Shown: positions 40,039 to 49,359 of the stretch, piece after piece
How the letters are laid out: the number at the start of each line of letters is the position of its first letter
Numbering within the stretch: position 1 is the first letter of the stretch
NCBI GenBank assembly: GCA_009845995.1
Contig: VXYK01000023.1
Location: 1 to 50,132, forward strand
DNA: 50,132 bases
From: Acidimicrobiaceae bacterium
GTDB lineage: Bacteria; Actinomycetota; Acidimicrobiia; Acidimicrobiales; Aldehydirespiratoraceae
Direction of reading: 5' to 3'
Translations under genes and position numbers: made by a program
Notes under the pieces: generated by a model
The model's database searches: none
The model's input: only the letters and a program-made list of their open reading frames with translations
What the model was told of the DNA's origin: nothing

Positions 40039-41181
40039 CTAGGTCCGGCGCTGCCACAGCGTGACCGCCGAACCGGTCGAACCAGCGCTTACTGCAGCGA
40101 TGCACTCGCCGGGGGCCGCGTGCAACACTCCGTCAACGGTCAAACGGAGCTCCTCGGCTGTGCCGGCGTCCCCGACGCCGAGGGTTCCCCCATCGGGATT
40201 GACGATCGACGGGTCAACCTCAAGGCGATGACAGATCGACAACAACCCGGCAGCGGTGCTCTCAACTATCTCCCAACGGGCAATGTCGGGCGGACCAGCG
40301 CCCGCATGCGAAAGAGCACGCTCAAGGGCCAGTTCCACACCGCCAGTTGCATCCAGAGGACTTCCTGCAGCGCGCCCAACGCCCACGACATCGGCGATCC
40401 TTGGCCCTTTTGCAGGACTTCCGCCAGTCAATAGCAGCGCGGCTGCACCATCTGCAGGCGATGCGAACGAATACGCAGTGATCGTGCCGTCGGCAACGAA
40501 CAACGGCGGCAACTCAGTTGGATCGTCGACCGCCACACGGTGCTCGTCGCTGGCAACAGACGTCCCGCGAACCGCGGTAAGGCGACTACCCGGATGGGCC
40601 GCGACCGACAGCAGCCCCCGAACATCCGCAGCACGGCGGCGCTCGACGCTGCGAGCCGCGGCGAGATCTTGTTGCACCCGATCAATCCCGAGCAGCCCGG
40701 CAGTCGACTCGGCAGCTCGCGGTGGTGGCAGCAATCCCCCATCGGCTGCGACTCGCGTGGTGGGACCCTCACCCCACGGCTGTCCGTACACGCGGCCCAA
40801 AGCAGAAGCCCCGGGAGCGACAAGCGACGCCACCGACACCCCGACCACGACCGCAGTGTCGACAGAACCACACGCGATCGCAGCCACCGCGGCATGGAGA
40901 GCAGCCGAACCGCTCATCTCCGCCGAGTCGACGACAATCCCGCCGATTCGATCAGGCCAACCCGCGCTGAGCACAGCCGCCCGAGCCATGTTCGCACCTT
41001 GGGCCCCTACCGGTTCGGCGCATCCAACCCACACCTCGCCAACCGACTCGGCCGCGACGCCACCGCGGTGAACCACCTCATTCATCGCCAACGCGCTCAG
41101 GTCGACCGGATGCCAACCGGCGAGAGCACCGTCTGTTCCGGTGAAAGGCGTTCTGCAGGCGGCGGCGAGCATGACGGTCAT
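40039..41181 (-). CDS. Thiolase-fold protein lacking catalytic residues
   Basis: A 380-aa protein with clear thiolase architecture: CRTPFTGTDGALAGW start, MARAAVLSAGWP, and C-terminal NPDGGTLGVG. Every catalytic position is changed. The nucleophile Cys position is Glu88 (context SAEMSGSAA). The NEAF loop is STAAG. The GHP His is Asp338. The second Cys is replaced around Ser365. Acetyl-CoA acetyltransferase activity is therefore unlikely. It may be a structural or acyl-binding paralogue. It is divergent from the DoxX gene. Confidence 0.75.
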   Translation of the reverse strand: MTVMLAAACRTPFTGTDGALAGWHPVDLSALAMNEVVHRGGVAAESVGEVWVGCAEPVGAQGANMARAAVLSAGWPDRIGGIVVDSAEMSGSAALHAAVAAIACGSVDTAVVVGVSVASLVAPGASALGRVYGQPWGEGPTTRVAADGGLLPPPRAAESTAGLLGIDRVQQDLAAARSVERRRAADVRGLLSVAAHPGSRLTAVRGTSVASDEHRVAVDDPTELPPLFVADGTITAYSFASPADGAAALLLTGGSPAKGPRIADVVGVGRAAGSPLDATGGVELALERALSHAGAGPPDIARWEIVESTAAGLLSICHRLEVDPSIVNPDGGTLGVGDAGTAEELRLTVDGVLHAAPGECIAAVSAGSTGSAVTLWQRRT

Positions 41182-41249
41182 TACGCGAGTCTTCTACACT
41201 GACGCGGTACGCGGGTAGCCACCAGGCTCGGACCCGACGATTCTCACAC

Positions 41250-41304
41250 CGGAACACGCTCATACGGAACACGCTCATGCGGAATACGCTCATACCGGAA
41301 CACA
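41250..41304 (+). repeat. 15-bp tandem repeats before DoxX gene
   Basis: Units CGGAACACGCTCATA at 41250, 41265 (last base g) and 41280 (one change), then a partial copy (ccggaacac) from 41295. The array lies in the divergent promoter region between the thiolase-fold gene and doxX, ending just before the AAGGGG ribosome site at 41307. Confidence 0.85.
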
Positions 41305-41317
41305 AAAGGGGAACTTA

Positions 41318-41866
41318 ATGGGATCAGCAGTGATGCTCGGGGCCGAGAACTACATCACCGATATAGACGGCTTCAACCTGGGCACGCTCATCGTAAGGGT
41401 TGCCATTGGTCTCACCCTGGCGGCTCACGGTTACGGAAAGTTCTTCCGAGGCGGCAGGATCCCCGGTACTGCCGGTTGGTTCGATTCCATGGGGATGCGG
41501 CCGGGTAAGTTCCATGCGCTGCTTGCCGCTTCCACTGAAGTCGGTGCCGGACTCCTGTTGGCTGTAGGTCTGTTGACTCCGCTGGCCGCTCTCGCCTTCG
41601 TGGCTCTGATGGTCGTGGCCGGGTGGACTGTCCATCGCGACAACGGTTTCTTTATCGTCGCTGAAGGTTGGGAGTACAACTTCGTGCTGGCGATCATCGC
41701 TGTCGGCATAGCCACAACCGGCCCCGGCAAGTACTCCCTCGACTACGAACTCGAGCTGATCGAGAACTTCGACGGTACTACCGGGTTGCTGATCAGCGCT
41801 GTCGGCGGAATCGCCGCCGCAATCGCCCAGCTAGCCCTGTTCTATCGCCCCCCAGCCAGCGAATAG
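41318..41866 (+). CDS. DoxX family membrane protein
   Basis: A 182-aa protein with four membrane segments. Family landmarks are RVAIGLTLAAHGYGKF, PGKFHALLAASTEVGAGLLL and the LTPLAALAFVALM segment. DoxX-like proteins are quinone-linked or redox-associated membrane subunits whose exact chemistry varies. ATG at 41318 follows AAGGGGAAC. A 15-bp repeat array lies just upstream. Confidence 0.85.
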   Translation: MGSAVMLGAENYITDIDGFNLGTLIVRVAIGLTLAAHGYGKFFRGGRIPGTAGWFDSMGMRPGKFHALLAASTEVGAGLLLAVGLLTPLAALAFVALMVVAGWTVHRDNGFFIVAEGWEYNFVLAIIAVGIATTGPGKYSLDYELELIENFDGTTGLLISAVGGIAAAIAQLALFYRPPASE

Positions 41867-41922
41867 CCGCATTTTATTTGGGATTGCATGCCAGGTGCCC
41901 TCTGGGTGGTATATTTTCCGGT

Positions 41923-42057
41923 ATGAAATCGCACGATAATCCTGACGAAGTGCTCGATGGAACCTCTGTCCTACCTATAACGGATCCAAAAACGCCAGAA
42001 CCGCCGATCATCGAGTTCTCGAATGCACCCGTCAGAGAAACGGAGGCAAGCGAATAG
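41923..42057 (+). CDS. 44-aa acidic peptide before XRE-ImmA gene
   Basis: A short frame starting at ATG 41923, ending one base into the next gene (TAGTG overlap). It is acidic and Pro-rich (SVLPITDPKTPEPPIIEF), with no hydrophobic segment. A -10-like TATATT at 41910-41915 would place transcription start at the ATG, so it may be translated leaderless and coupled to the regulator. Possibly a substrate or partner of the protease-like protein. Confidence 0.45.
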   Translation: MKSHDNPDEVLDGTSVLPITDPKTPEPPIIEFSNAPVRETEASE

Positions 42058-43097
42058 TGGGGTTAGGCGAGGCGATCGCGACGGCCCGGCGTGCCCGTGG
42101 TCTCACACAGGGACTGCTGGCTGAGCGCTTGGGAATTACGCAAGCGGCCCTGTCTCGGTATGAGAACGAACTGCGGGAACCGACTGATGATGCCCTTTAT
42201 GAAATCGCTTCGACTCTCGGAGTGGTGCCCGATCTTTTGAGCCGAGCTGACCGTATGGAAGGGGCTCTCGCCGTCGGAGCCCATATGCGAAGGAGGGCGA
42301 CAGCCAAGCCGACCGTGTGGCGTCGTCTTGAAGCCCAGTTGAATCTTCACCGGCTCCACGCACAACGTCTTTTTGACGAATTGGACCTGCGAACCGAACT
42401 AACAATCCCTTGGCTTGATCCGTTCGAATACGAACCGACGGCAGCGGCCCGCATCGTGCGATTGCAGTGGCGTATGCCCAGCGGCCCGGTGAGGGACCTT
42501 GCGGGATGGATGGAAGCCGCCGGTTGTTTGATCATCGACACGGACTTTGAGACGACCCGAGTCGATGGACTCTCCCAATGGAGTGGCCCCCACCCGGTCG
42601 TGATGCTTAACGTCTCGGCACCAACCGACCGCCGTCGACTCACGTTGGCCCATGAGTTGGGACACCTATGCCTCCACAGCCAAGGTGTTCCCGATGACGT
42701 TGAAGCTGACGCCACCGCTTTCGCTGCTGAGTTCCTGATGCCAGCGGAGACTATTCGGCCTCAGCTACGTAACCTCACCCTCGGGCGGTTGCACGACCTC
42801 AAACGCCAATGGGGGGTGTCGATGCAGGCTCTAATCGAACGAGCGCACGAATTGGGCACCATCACTTCCCGGGAGCGAACTAACTTCTATAAGAGGTTCA
42901 GCGCGCGGGGTTGGCGAACCCGTGAACCTTTAAGTGACGAACTGGCCCAAGAGCGTCCCCGTTTGGCTTCGGAGATCGGTAAAGCACTACTCGCTCGCGG
43001 TCATAACAAGAGCGAGGCGGCAAAGATTTGCGGATACACCGCCGATAACCCCGATAATCCCTTCATCAACGACGGACATCGGCTGCGTTTACTTTGA
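42057..43097 (+). CDS. XRE regulator with ImmA/IrrE metallopeptidase domain
   Basis: A 346-aa protein. The XRE helix-turn-helix (about 1-62, LTQGLLAERLGITQAALSRYE) is fused to a zinc peptidase domain (about 140-300) with LAHELGHLCLH (His199, Glu200, His203) and a downstream EADATAFAAEFLMP. Such proteins cleave repressors to derepress mobile elements or stress genes, or act as antitoxins. It starts at GTG 42057 overlapping the 44-aa frame, with GGAG upstream. Confidence 0.87.
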   Translation: MGLGEAIATARRARGLTQGLLAERLGITQAALSRYENELREPTDDALYEIASTLGVVPDLLSRADRMEGALAVGAHMRRRATAKPTVWRRLEAQLNLHRLHAQRLFDELDLRTELTIPWLDPFEYEPTAAARIVRLQWRMPSGPVRDLAGWMEAAGCLIIDTDFETTRVDGLSQWSGPHPVVMLNVSAPTDRRRLTLAHELGHLCLHSQGVPDDVEADATAFAAEFLMPAETIRPQLRNLTLGRLHDLKRQWGVSMQALIERAHELGTITSRERTNFYKRFSARGWRTREPLSDELAQERPRLASEIGKALLARGHNKSEAAKICGYTADNPDNPFINDGHRLRLL

Positions 43098-43150
43098 TGG
43101 CGCAACAAGTTCACAGAACCGGCGTCGACGAATAAGTAACGTGTCGGGTA

Positions 43151-45868
43151 GTGACCGACACATACCTCCAGCAGATCGACACGGCGCTTCGCAACGACAT
43201 CCGCCGACTCGGCACCCAGCTCGGATTGGCGCTGGTGCGTCAACACGGCCCTGAACTGCTCGAGAAAGTCGAGCTCGTGCGCACGCACGCGAGCCGCCTT
43301 CACCGCAACGGCGAGTCGGGACTCGACCTGATCGATCACCTGACCGACGTCGATCTCGTCGAGGCGATCCTGCTCGTGCGGGCGTTCACCGTCTATTTCC
43401 ATCTGGCCAACACCGCCGAGCAGGTTCACCGCATCGAACACCTCAATGCCAACCCGCGGACGAGCAACAGGCGATTCGCCGAAACCGTCGCAAAACTCCA
43501 GGCCAGCGGGGTCGAAGACGCAGAGATCATCGAGACGACCTGTTCGCTGGACCTGCGACCGGTGTTTACAGCCCACCCGACCGAAGCCTCACGAAGGTCG
43601 ATACTCGACAAACTCGCAGAGATCGCCGTCCTCATCGAGGAGCGCAACGAATCCAGCGCCGGGCCGAGCGACAAGCAGCGCATCGACCGCCGAATCGACG
43701 AACTGATAGATGTCATCTGGCAAACCGACGAATTGCGACGAACTCAACCCAACCCGGTCAACGAGGCACGCTCAATCCTCTATTTCCTCAACGAGATCAC
43801 CACCGAAGGGGTTCCCGAACTCTTCGACGACATAGACGCTGTTCTGCGCAGCATCGGAGGAGCTCTCAATGAGAACGCGCCTGTTCATTTCGGTTCGTGG
43901 GTTGGTGGTGACCGCGACGGAAACCCCAACGTCACACCCGAGATCACACTTGAAGTACTCGAGTTTCAACGAAGTCGGGCGCTGCGCATTCTGATCCACG
44001 AGGTCGAGCAGCTCTCAGCGGAGCTGTCGGTCAGCGACGTAGTCGCCGAAGTGTCCGAAGAGTTGTTGAGCCAGCTGGACACCGACCGCGCGGCGTTCCC
44101 TGCGGTAACGGCACGATTCGACAAGCTCAGCCAGGGCGAGCCCTACCGGCGGCGCTGCGCTGTCATCCATCAGCGCCTCCAAGAAACCGCCGGCACACCC
44201 CCCGGTCTCCGCGCTTACACTTCCCCCCAAGAACTGGAGGCGGACCTGGCGGTCATGGGCAGATCGCTCGCTTCGCACCGCGGCACGTTGTTGGCGCAGG
44301 GCCGCTTGGCGCGGCTGCGCCGGACCGTGGCGATGATCGGGTTTCACCTGGCCAAACTCGACATTCGAGAGCACGCAGACGTTCACCATCACACACTCGA
44401 CGAACTCTTCTCAGCTCTCGGCACCGAATACTCAACCCTGGATCGCTCCGCTCGCATCGAACTGTTGACAGCCGAACTGAGCAGCCGCCGCCCGCTCGCG
44501 CCGCCAACAGGCGGGGCCGGCAGCGATTCGCTGTCCCTGCTTGCGGCCCTGCGCGACGCCATGGATCAGGCTGGCGACGAGATCATCGGCGTCTACATCG
44601 TTTCGATGACCCAAGGAGTCGACGACATCCTCGCTCCGGCGGTGCTGGCCCGCGACGTCGGGCTGGTTGATCTCGTGGCGGGCGTGGCTCGGCTCGGGTT
44701 CGTTCCGTTATTCGAGACGATCGACGATCTCCGAAGTATCGGTGTCGTGCTGCGCGAGCTGCTCAACAACCCGTCTTATCGACGTCTGCTGGAGTTGAGG
44801 GGAAACTCCCAGGAGGTGATGGTCGGCTATTCCGACTCCAACAAGGACGGCGGAATCACGACCTCCCAATGGGAGATCCACAAGGCACTGCGGCAAATCG
44901 CCGAGGTGGCGTCCGAGACTGGCATCAAGATCACCGTGTTCCACGGTCGGGGCGGCACAGTCGGGCGAGGGGGCGGCCCCACCAACGCGTCAATCCTGAG
45001 CCAGCCCGCCGGAGTCATCAACGGTGCGGTCAAAATAACCGAACAGGGCGAAGTCATTGCCGACAAATACGGACTGCCCGGATTGGCCCAACGCAATCTC
45101 GACCTGGCCTTGTCCGCTGTTCTGGAAGCCTCGCTCGCACACCGCACTCCTCGCCACGAGTGGTCAGCGACACACAGCTGGAACACGGTCATGGAACTGA
45201 TGTCGCAACGAGCTTTCGAGTCCTACCGGGAGCTGCTCGAAACTCCCGGTTTCGTCGACTACTTCCAGAAGTCAACGCCGGTAGAGGAACTGGCCGACAT
45301 GAACATCGGCTCACGTCCGGCACGCCGCACCAGCACCGCAGCCGGACTTGAAGGGCTTCGCGCCATTCCCTGGGTGTTCGGCTGGACCCAGTCCCGCCAG
45401 ATCATTCCGGGGTGGTTCGGCGTCGGCACCGCTCTCGAAGCTGCCCGGTTGGCGGGGCACGCTGTTGAGCTGAAGGCGATGTATGACGACTGGCAGTTCT
45501 TCGCCGCGTTCATTTCCAACGTTGAGATGACCCTCGCCAAAACGGACCTTGCGATCACCCGCTACTACGTTGACCGGCTCGTACCGCTTGAGTTGCATCA
45601 CTTCTTCGACACCATCGCAGCCGAACACGACCGCACCGTGGCTGAGATCGCGCAGATCACGGACCGTGACCTTCTTGAGGACCTGCCGATTTTGAAGCGC
45701 ACACTGGCTGTGCGCGACGCCTACCTTGACCCGATCAACGTGTTGCAGGTCGAGTTGCTCGCCCGTTCCCGCGCCGGACGGGACGACGGCCACGACCTGG
45801 CCCGTCTGCGCCGTGCTCTGTTGTTGACCGTCAACGGCGTCGCGGCCGGCCTCCGCAACACCGGCTAA
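43151..45868 (+). CDS. ppc: Phosphoenolpyruvate carboxylase
   Basis: A 905-aa PEP carboxylase making oxaloacetate from PEP and bicarbonate. Both signature regions are intact: FTAHPTEASRRS with catalytic His, and VMVGYSDSNKDGG. The FHGRGGTVGRGGGPT glycine loop follows, then QGEVIADKYG, and it ends with the conserved NTG. GTG start at 43151. It is anaplerotic, and competes for PEP with the PTS Enzyme I in this window. Confidence 0.96.
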   Translation: MTDTYLQQIDTALRNDIRRLGTQLGLALVRQHGPELLEKVELVRTHASRLHRNGESGLDLIDHLTDVDLVEAILLVRAFTVYFHLANTAEQVHRIEHLNANPRTSNRRFAETVAKLQASGVEDAEIIETTCSLDLRPVFTAHPTEASRRSILDKLAEIAVLIEERNESSAGPSDKQRIDRRIDELIDVIWQTDELRRTQPNPVNEARSILYFLNEITTEGVPELFDDIDAVLRSIGGALNENAPVHFGSWVGGDRDGNPNVTPEITLEVLEFQRSRALRILIHEVEQLSAELSVSDVVAEVSEELLSQLDTDRAAFPAVTARFDKLSQGEPYRRRCAVIHQRLQETAGTPPGLRAYTSPQELEADLAVMGRSLASHRGTLLAQGRLARLRRTVAMIGFHLAKLDIREHADVHHHTLDELFSALGTEYSTLDRSARIELLTAELSSRRPLAPPTGGAGSDSLSLLAALRDAMDQAGDEIIGVYIVSMTQGVDDILAPAVLARDVGLVDLVAGVARLGFVPLFETIDDLRSIGVVLRELLNNPSYRRLLELRGNSQEVMVGYSDSNKDGGITTSQWEIHKALRQIAEVASETGIKITVFHGRGGTVGRGGGPTNASILSQPAGVINGAVKITEQGEVIADKYGLPGLAQRNLDLALSAVLEASLAHRTPRHEWSATHSWNTVMELMSQRAFESYRELLETPGFVDYFQKSTPVEELADMNIGSRPARRTSTAAGLEGLRAIPWVFGWTQSRQIIPGWFGVGTALEAARLAGHAVELKAMYDDWQFFAAFISNVEMTLAKTDLAITRYYVDRLVPLELHHFFDTIAAEHDRTVAEIAQITDRDLLEDLPILKRTLAVRDAYLDPINVLQVELLARSRAGRDDGHDLARLRRALLLTVNGVAAGLRNTG

Positions 45869-45894
45869 CCCGTCACTCGAAAGTCGCCGGAGAG

Positions 45895-46722
45895 TTATTC
45901 GTCGGCTCTGAAGGTCACGCCGTTGTCCTGCGCGTTGAGCAGGGTGAGTCTTGGACCGTCTATGGAGAATGCGGCCTTATCGGTCTCGAACAAGGTGTTG
46001 AAGGCCTCGCTGTATAAGGAAGGCTCGGCGCAGTCCTCGGATGTCACCTCGCCGAATTGGATCTCGCCTTCGCTGAGGGTTGCGGGCGCGCTGAAATCGA
46101 CGCATCCGTCGAAACCGGTCAGCTGCGAGTCTTCGCTGAACTCGATCCATCCTTCCCGCCCGGGTTCCACGTTCATGGCCATGGCCATTTCGCCTTGAAT
46201 GAACCCGGTAACGACCCAGCGTGTCTGCAAGATCGGACGATCCGGGTCGGCAACTTCGGTGTCGAGCAACTGGATTCGGACGGTGTCGGTGGCGAGCGTC
46301 AGATCGTGGCCGTTCAGTGTCAGCTGGGGTCGGGCGGTGAGCACGGCCGCCACGAACTCGTCCTGTGCGTGACGCTCCGGATCGCAGCCGATCTCGGTTG
46401 ACGCCATCTCCCTGACCGTCAACTGGCCGTCGTTGTCGACCTGGTACGGCCCGCCCATCGAGTTGCATCCTGCTGAGGCTGAGATGTTGCCGTTGTTGAA
46501 CCGCACCGAAATGCGTGTGTCGTCCACCAACGGGCGTTCCACTCCGTTTTCGAGAACAGAAATCGACCAGAACTGACGCCCGTCGAGTGCCGGTTCAGCC
46601 GAATCGTCCGAAACTGCGGGACCTCCCACGACCGTTTCGTCATTACCGCAAGCCCCGAGCACGAGCGATAGCCCCAGCAGCGCAGCCAGCATTTTCGACG
46701 GGATTGGGAAACCGATTCTCAT
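45895..46722 (-). CDS. Lipoprotein with two META domains
   Basis: A 275-aa exported protein. The signal and lipobox (LSLVLGACGN) predict lipid anchoring. Two META/HslJ-like domains follow. The first (about 45-155) has VRFNNGNISASAGCNSMGGPY and EIGCDPERHAQDEF; the second (about 160-275) has TGFDGCVDFSAPATL and SEDCAE. In E. coli HslJ this domain is associated with novobiocin resistance and stress; here function is unknown. Confidence 0.85.
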   Translation of the reverse strand: MRIGFPIPSKMLAALLGLSLVLGACGNDETVVGGPAVSDDSAEPALDGRQFWSISVLENGVERPLVDDTRISVRFNNGNISASAGCNSMGGPYQVDNDGQLTVREMASTEIGCDPERHAQDEFVAAVLTARPQLTLNGHDLTLATDTVRIQLLDTEVADPDRPILQTRWVVTGFIQGEMAMAMNVEPGREGWIEFSEDSQLTGFDGCVDFSAPATLSEGEIQFGEVTSEDCAEPSLYSEAFNTLFETDKAAFSIDGPRLTLLNAQDNGVTFRADE

Positions 46723-46731
46723 TTGCTGCCC

Positions 46732-47340
46732 TCAACCTCGGCGCGACAGGTCATCGCAGCCGCGGACGTACCAGCGCCACGGCAATTCGGTTCCGGCGGT
46801 GAGGCCGATACGGGTAGACCGGCCGACCTCCACTGGGGGCGGGGTTTCGTCGTCGAGCAACTCGACGCCCAAATCCGCAGCTACCAGATCTGCGCCGTTG
46901 TGGGTGCCGTCGATGCCGAAAGCCGAGGTGAACTTGGCGGGTCCGCTGCACAGGTCTCGGTCGCGCCGAGCCGCGGGCCTGCGCTTTCTCATCTCGGCCA
47001 GACCCGCCAGCGGGGTAACGGCCCGCAGCAGCACAGCGCTGCATTCGCCGTCGGCACCGCACACGACGTTGGCGCACCAGTGCATCCCGTAGGTGAAGTA
47101 GACGTAGAGATGACCGGCTGGTCCGAACATCACCTCGGTGCGGGGAGTCATCCCGCGGTATCCGTGGCTCCCGGGATCGTCAACTCCTTTGTATGCCTCA
47201 ACCTCCACCAGGCGGCCGCGGCAGTTTCCGAACGCGATCACTTTGTTGAGCAGCTCGGGAGCCACGTCGAGTGAATCCCGCGTGAAGAAGTCCCTCGGTA
47301 GTCGCTGCATCCCAGGTGAGGGCTGTCGTGATCCGGGCAT
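46732..47340 (-). CDS. DNA-3-methyladenine glycosylase (AAG/Mpg type)
   Basis: A 202-aa base-excision glycosylase that removes alkylated purines. Landmarks: RDFFTRDSLDVAPELLNK, VEVEAYKGVDDPGSHGYRG (the catalytic Glu lies in this region), YVYFTYGMHWCANVV, AVLLRAVTP and LCSGPAKFTSAFGID. ATG start at 47340. It stands next to lipoprotein genes without obvious functional link. Confidence 0.92.
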   Translation of the reverse strand: MPGSRQPSPGMQRLPRDFFTRDSLDVAPELLNKVIAFGNCRGRLVEVEAYKGVDDPGSHGYRGMTPRTEVMFGPAGHLYVYFTYGMHWCANVVCGADGECSAVLLRAVTPLAGLAEMRKRRPAARRDRDLCSGPAKFTSAFGIDGTHNGADLVAADLGVELLDDETPPPVEVGRSTRIGLTAGTELPWRWYVRGCDDLSRRG

Positions 47341-47342
47341 CG

Positions 47343-48143
47343 TCAGGGAGCGGTGAAGGTCACCGTTTCGACGCCGTTGGCGATCACCCGGTACGTCTCG
47401 CCCGAGACGAGGGAGTCCCCGAACCGCACATCGGCCTCGACGGTGACGACATCATCGTCGCACGGTATTGCCCAGGGAGTCGGCGGTGGCTGCTGCAGGG
47501 TGACGGATACGAAGATGTCGGAGCCTCTCACTTCGAAACCCACGTCTGCTGGACCGCGGCGGACACATCCTTCCATCGTCGATTGGAGATGTTCGACGAA
47601 CACGATCACCTCAGGGTGGTACTCCACGACCTCCGCTCCGAGTACCGGGACTTCCGCTTCCACCCAGGTCCGCCAGTTCGACTCGTTCCATTGACCGGTC
47701 GGGTCTGGCGGCGGCGTCGCCATCACCAGCAACATGTTGACTCTGGTCGGGTTGCCGCGAGTGACTACGTCGTAGGCCGTGTCGTTGGTGAAAGCCAATC
47801 GGTCGCCTGTTTCTATGATGCTCGCCGATATCGAATAGGTGGCCCTGGGGTCGATGTCGTCGGGGTCGTATTCGACGTTGAACTTGATCGGTACTTGACC
47901 TGGGTCTGTGATGATCTGCTCGGCGATGAGTTCAGCCGAAGCATCGGCGTATGACGTGTCGTAGAGCCTGACACGTAGGACTGCATCGTCGGTCAACTCC
48001 AGGTTTTCCAAGTAGTTGACCGTGCCTTGGACTGAATCACCTGAACCCGAAATCGATTGACACGCCGATCCGAGCAGCAATGCGAAGGTGATGCCAACGA
48101 CTGCAACAACTCGATTCTGATTTGTGCGCTTCTTGGTTCCCAT
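47343..48143 (-). CDS. YbaY-like lipoprotein
   Basis: A 266-aa exported lipoprotein (signal ending LLLGSACQS). Residues about 35-145 match the YbaY/YscW-type beta-sandwich: VQGTVNYLENLELTDDAVLR, then VPIKFNVEYDPDDIDP and YSISASI. The C-terminal about 110 residues have no family I recognise. Its stop is 3 bp from the glycosylase start, so the two probably share a transcript. Confidence 0.75.
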   Translation of the reverse strand: MGTKKRTNQNRVVAVVGITFALLLGSACQSISGSGDSVQGTVNYLENLELTDDAVLRVRLYDTSYADASAELIAEQIITDPGQVPIKFNVEYDPDDIDPRATYSISASIIETGDRLAFTNDTAYDVVTRGNPTRVNMLLVMATPPPDPTGQWNESNWRTWVEAEVPVLGAEVVEYHPEVIVFVEHLQSTMEGCVRRGPADVGFEVRGSDIFVSVTLQQPPPTPWAIPCDDDVVTVEADVRFGDSLVSGETYRVIANGVETVTFTAP

Positions 48144-48289
48144 TGGGCACCTCGCTTGTGAGAGGTCTGGAGCCGGGTCAAGCCTTCGATACGGACCCTT
48201 CCACTATCAGACGACCTCAACGCAAGATTAGTTCCCAACCCTCGTATATCTGCGCAACCGACTCCCATGGTTGGCCCGCATCTTGCGGG

Positions 48290-48727
48290 TCAGACCTCCA
48301 GCATCAGGGTCACCGGGCCGTCGTTGATCAACTCGACGTCCATCATTGCCCCGAACGATCCGGTGGCCACTGTGGCGCCGAGAAGCCTCAGCTCGGTTGA
48401 GAGTTCGTCGATCAGCTCGGCGGCTTGATCCGGTTCAGCGGCTGCCACAAAAGACGGGCGACGGCCCTTGCGGGTGTCGCCGTAGAGAGTGAACTGGCTG
48501 ATCACCAGAACCTCCCCGCTCGTGTCGGCAACAGATCGGTTCATGTGCCCCTTCTCGTCGCCGAATATTCGCAGGTGCCACAGTTTATGGGCCAGCTTTG
48601 TGGCGCTTTGTGAGTTGTCGCTGTGGGTCACGCCAACGAGGCAACACAACCCAGCGCTGATCTCCCCGACGACCTCACCGGAAACTCGGACTCGTGCCTC
48701 TCTCACCCGCTGAACCAGTGCTCTCAC
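48290..48727 (-). CDS. dtd: D-aminoacyl-tRNA deacylase
   Basis: A 145-aa Dtd, which frees tRNA from wrongly attached D-amino acids or glycine. The dimeric active-site motifs SQFTLYGDTRKGRRPSF and NDGPVTLMLEV (the NxGP loop) are intact. I start it at GTG 48727 (VRALVQRVREARV), giving exactly the family length. The upstream open frame of about 83 codons is Pro-rich and overlaps the divergent gene, so it is rejected. Confidence 0.93.
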   Translation of the reverse strand: MRALVQRVREARVRVSGEVVGEISAGLCCLVGVTHSDNSQSATKLAHKLWHLRIFGDEKGHMNRSVADTSGEVLVISQFTLYGDTRKGRRPSFVAAAEPDQAAELIDELSTELRLLGATVATGSFGAMMDVELINDGPVTLMLEV

Positions 48728-48801
48728 ACCCACAAAGCTACTGCTCGTGGGGCGCTCCTCGAGGATCGCAGCTTCGGGTTGCGAGTGCGTACGCTCTCTG
48801 G

Positions 48802-49359
48802 GTGGCATTACTTGGGCGGGATGATCCGTTTCCTGAGCAACTGAACCGTGTGGTCGTGGCGGGTGCGTGTGGCGCCGGGAAGTCGACGGTGGCTGCGGCG
48901 GTCGCGACGGAACTGGGGTTCCCTTATGTGGAACTGGATTCCCTTTATCACGGGCCCGGTTGGGTCCCGCGTCCATCGTTCGAAAGCGATGTGGCGGATC
49001 TCGCTGAGTCCGCGCAATGGGTGACGGAATGGCAGTATCAATTGGCGCGTCCCGTGCTTGCCGCCCGTGCTGATCTTCTGGTGTTTCTTGATCTGCCCCG
49101 CTGGTTGGCGGTGTCCCGTGTGGTCCGTCGCACCGTCAAGAGGATGCTGCTTCGGACCGAATTGTGGGAAGGATGCCGAGAGCCACCGCTTCGCAAATTG
49201 TTCACCGATCGGGATCACATCATCCGCTGGGCTTGGCGAACCTACCCCGAGCACGAACCACGAGTACGAGACCTCATGCGGCAACAACCCGCGCTGCCGA
49301 TCGTGTGGCTCAAGACCCGCCGCGATGTCAAGATCTGGCTCATCCGCCTCAGCCGGTGA
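48802..49359 (+). CDS. P-loop adenylate-kinase-like protein (FlaR type)
   Basis: A 185-aa nucleotide-binding protein. The Walker A is GACGAGKST, followed by LGFPYVELDSLYHGPGW and a DLLVFLDLPRWLAVSRVVRR strand-helix. This is the pattern of proteins annotated as topology modulation factor FlaR, relatives of small-molecule kinases. Start is uncertain; GTG 48802 keeps a short lead before the P-loop. It converges with hicB and overlaps its last 11 bases. Confidence 0.75.
   Translation: MALLGRDDPFPEQLNRVVVAGACGAGKSTVAAAVATELGFPYVELDSLYHGPGWVPRPSFESDVADLAESAQWVTEWQYQLARPVLAARADLLVFLDLPRWLAVSRVVRRTVKRMLLRTELWEGCREPPLRKLFTDRDHIIRWAWRTYPEHEPRVRDLMRQQPALPIVWLKTRRDVKIWLIRLSR

Noticed and set aside
48728..48976. 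N-terminal extension of Dtd
   Set aside because: Pro- and His-rich, overlaps the divergent P-loop gene, and the remaining 145 residues already match full-length Dtd.
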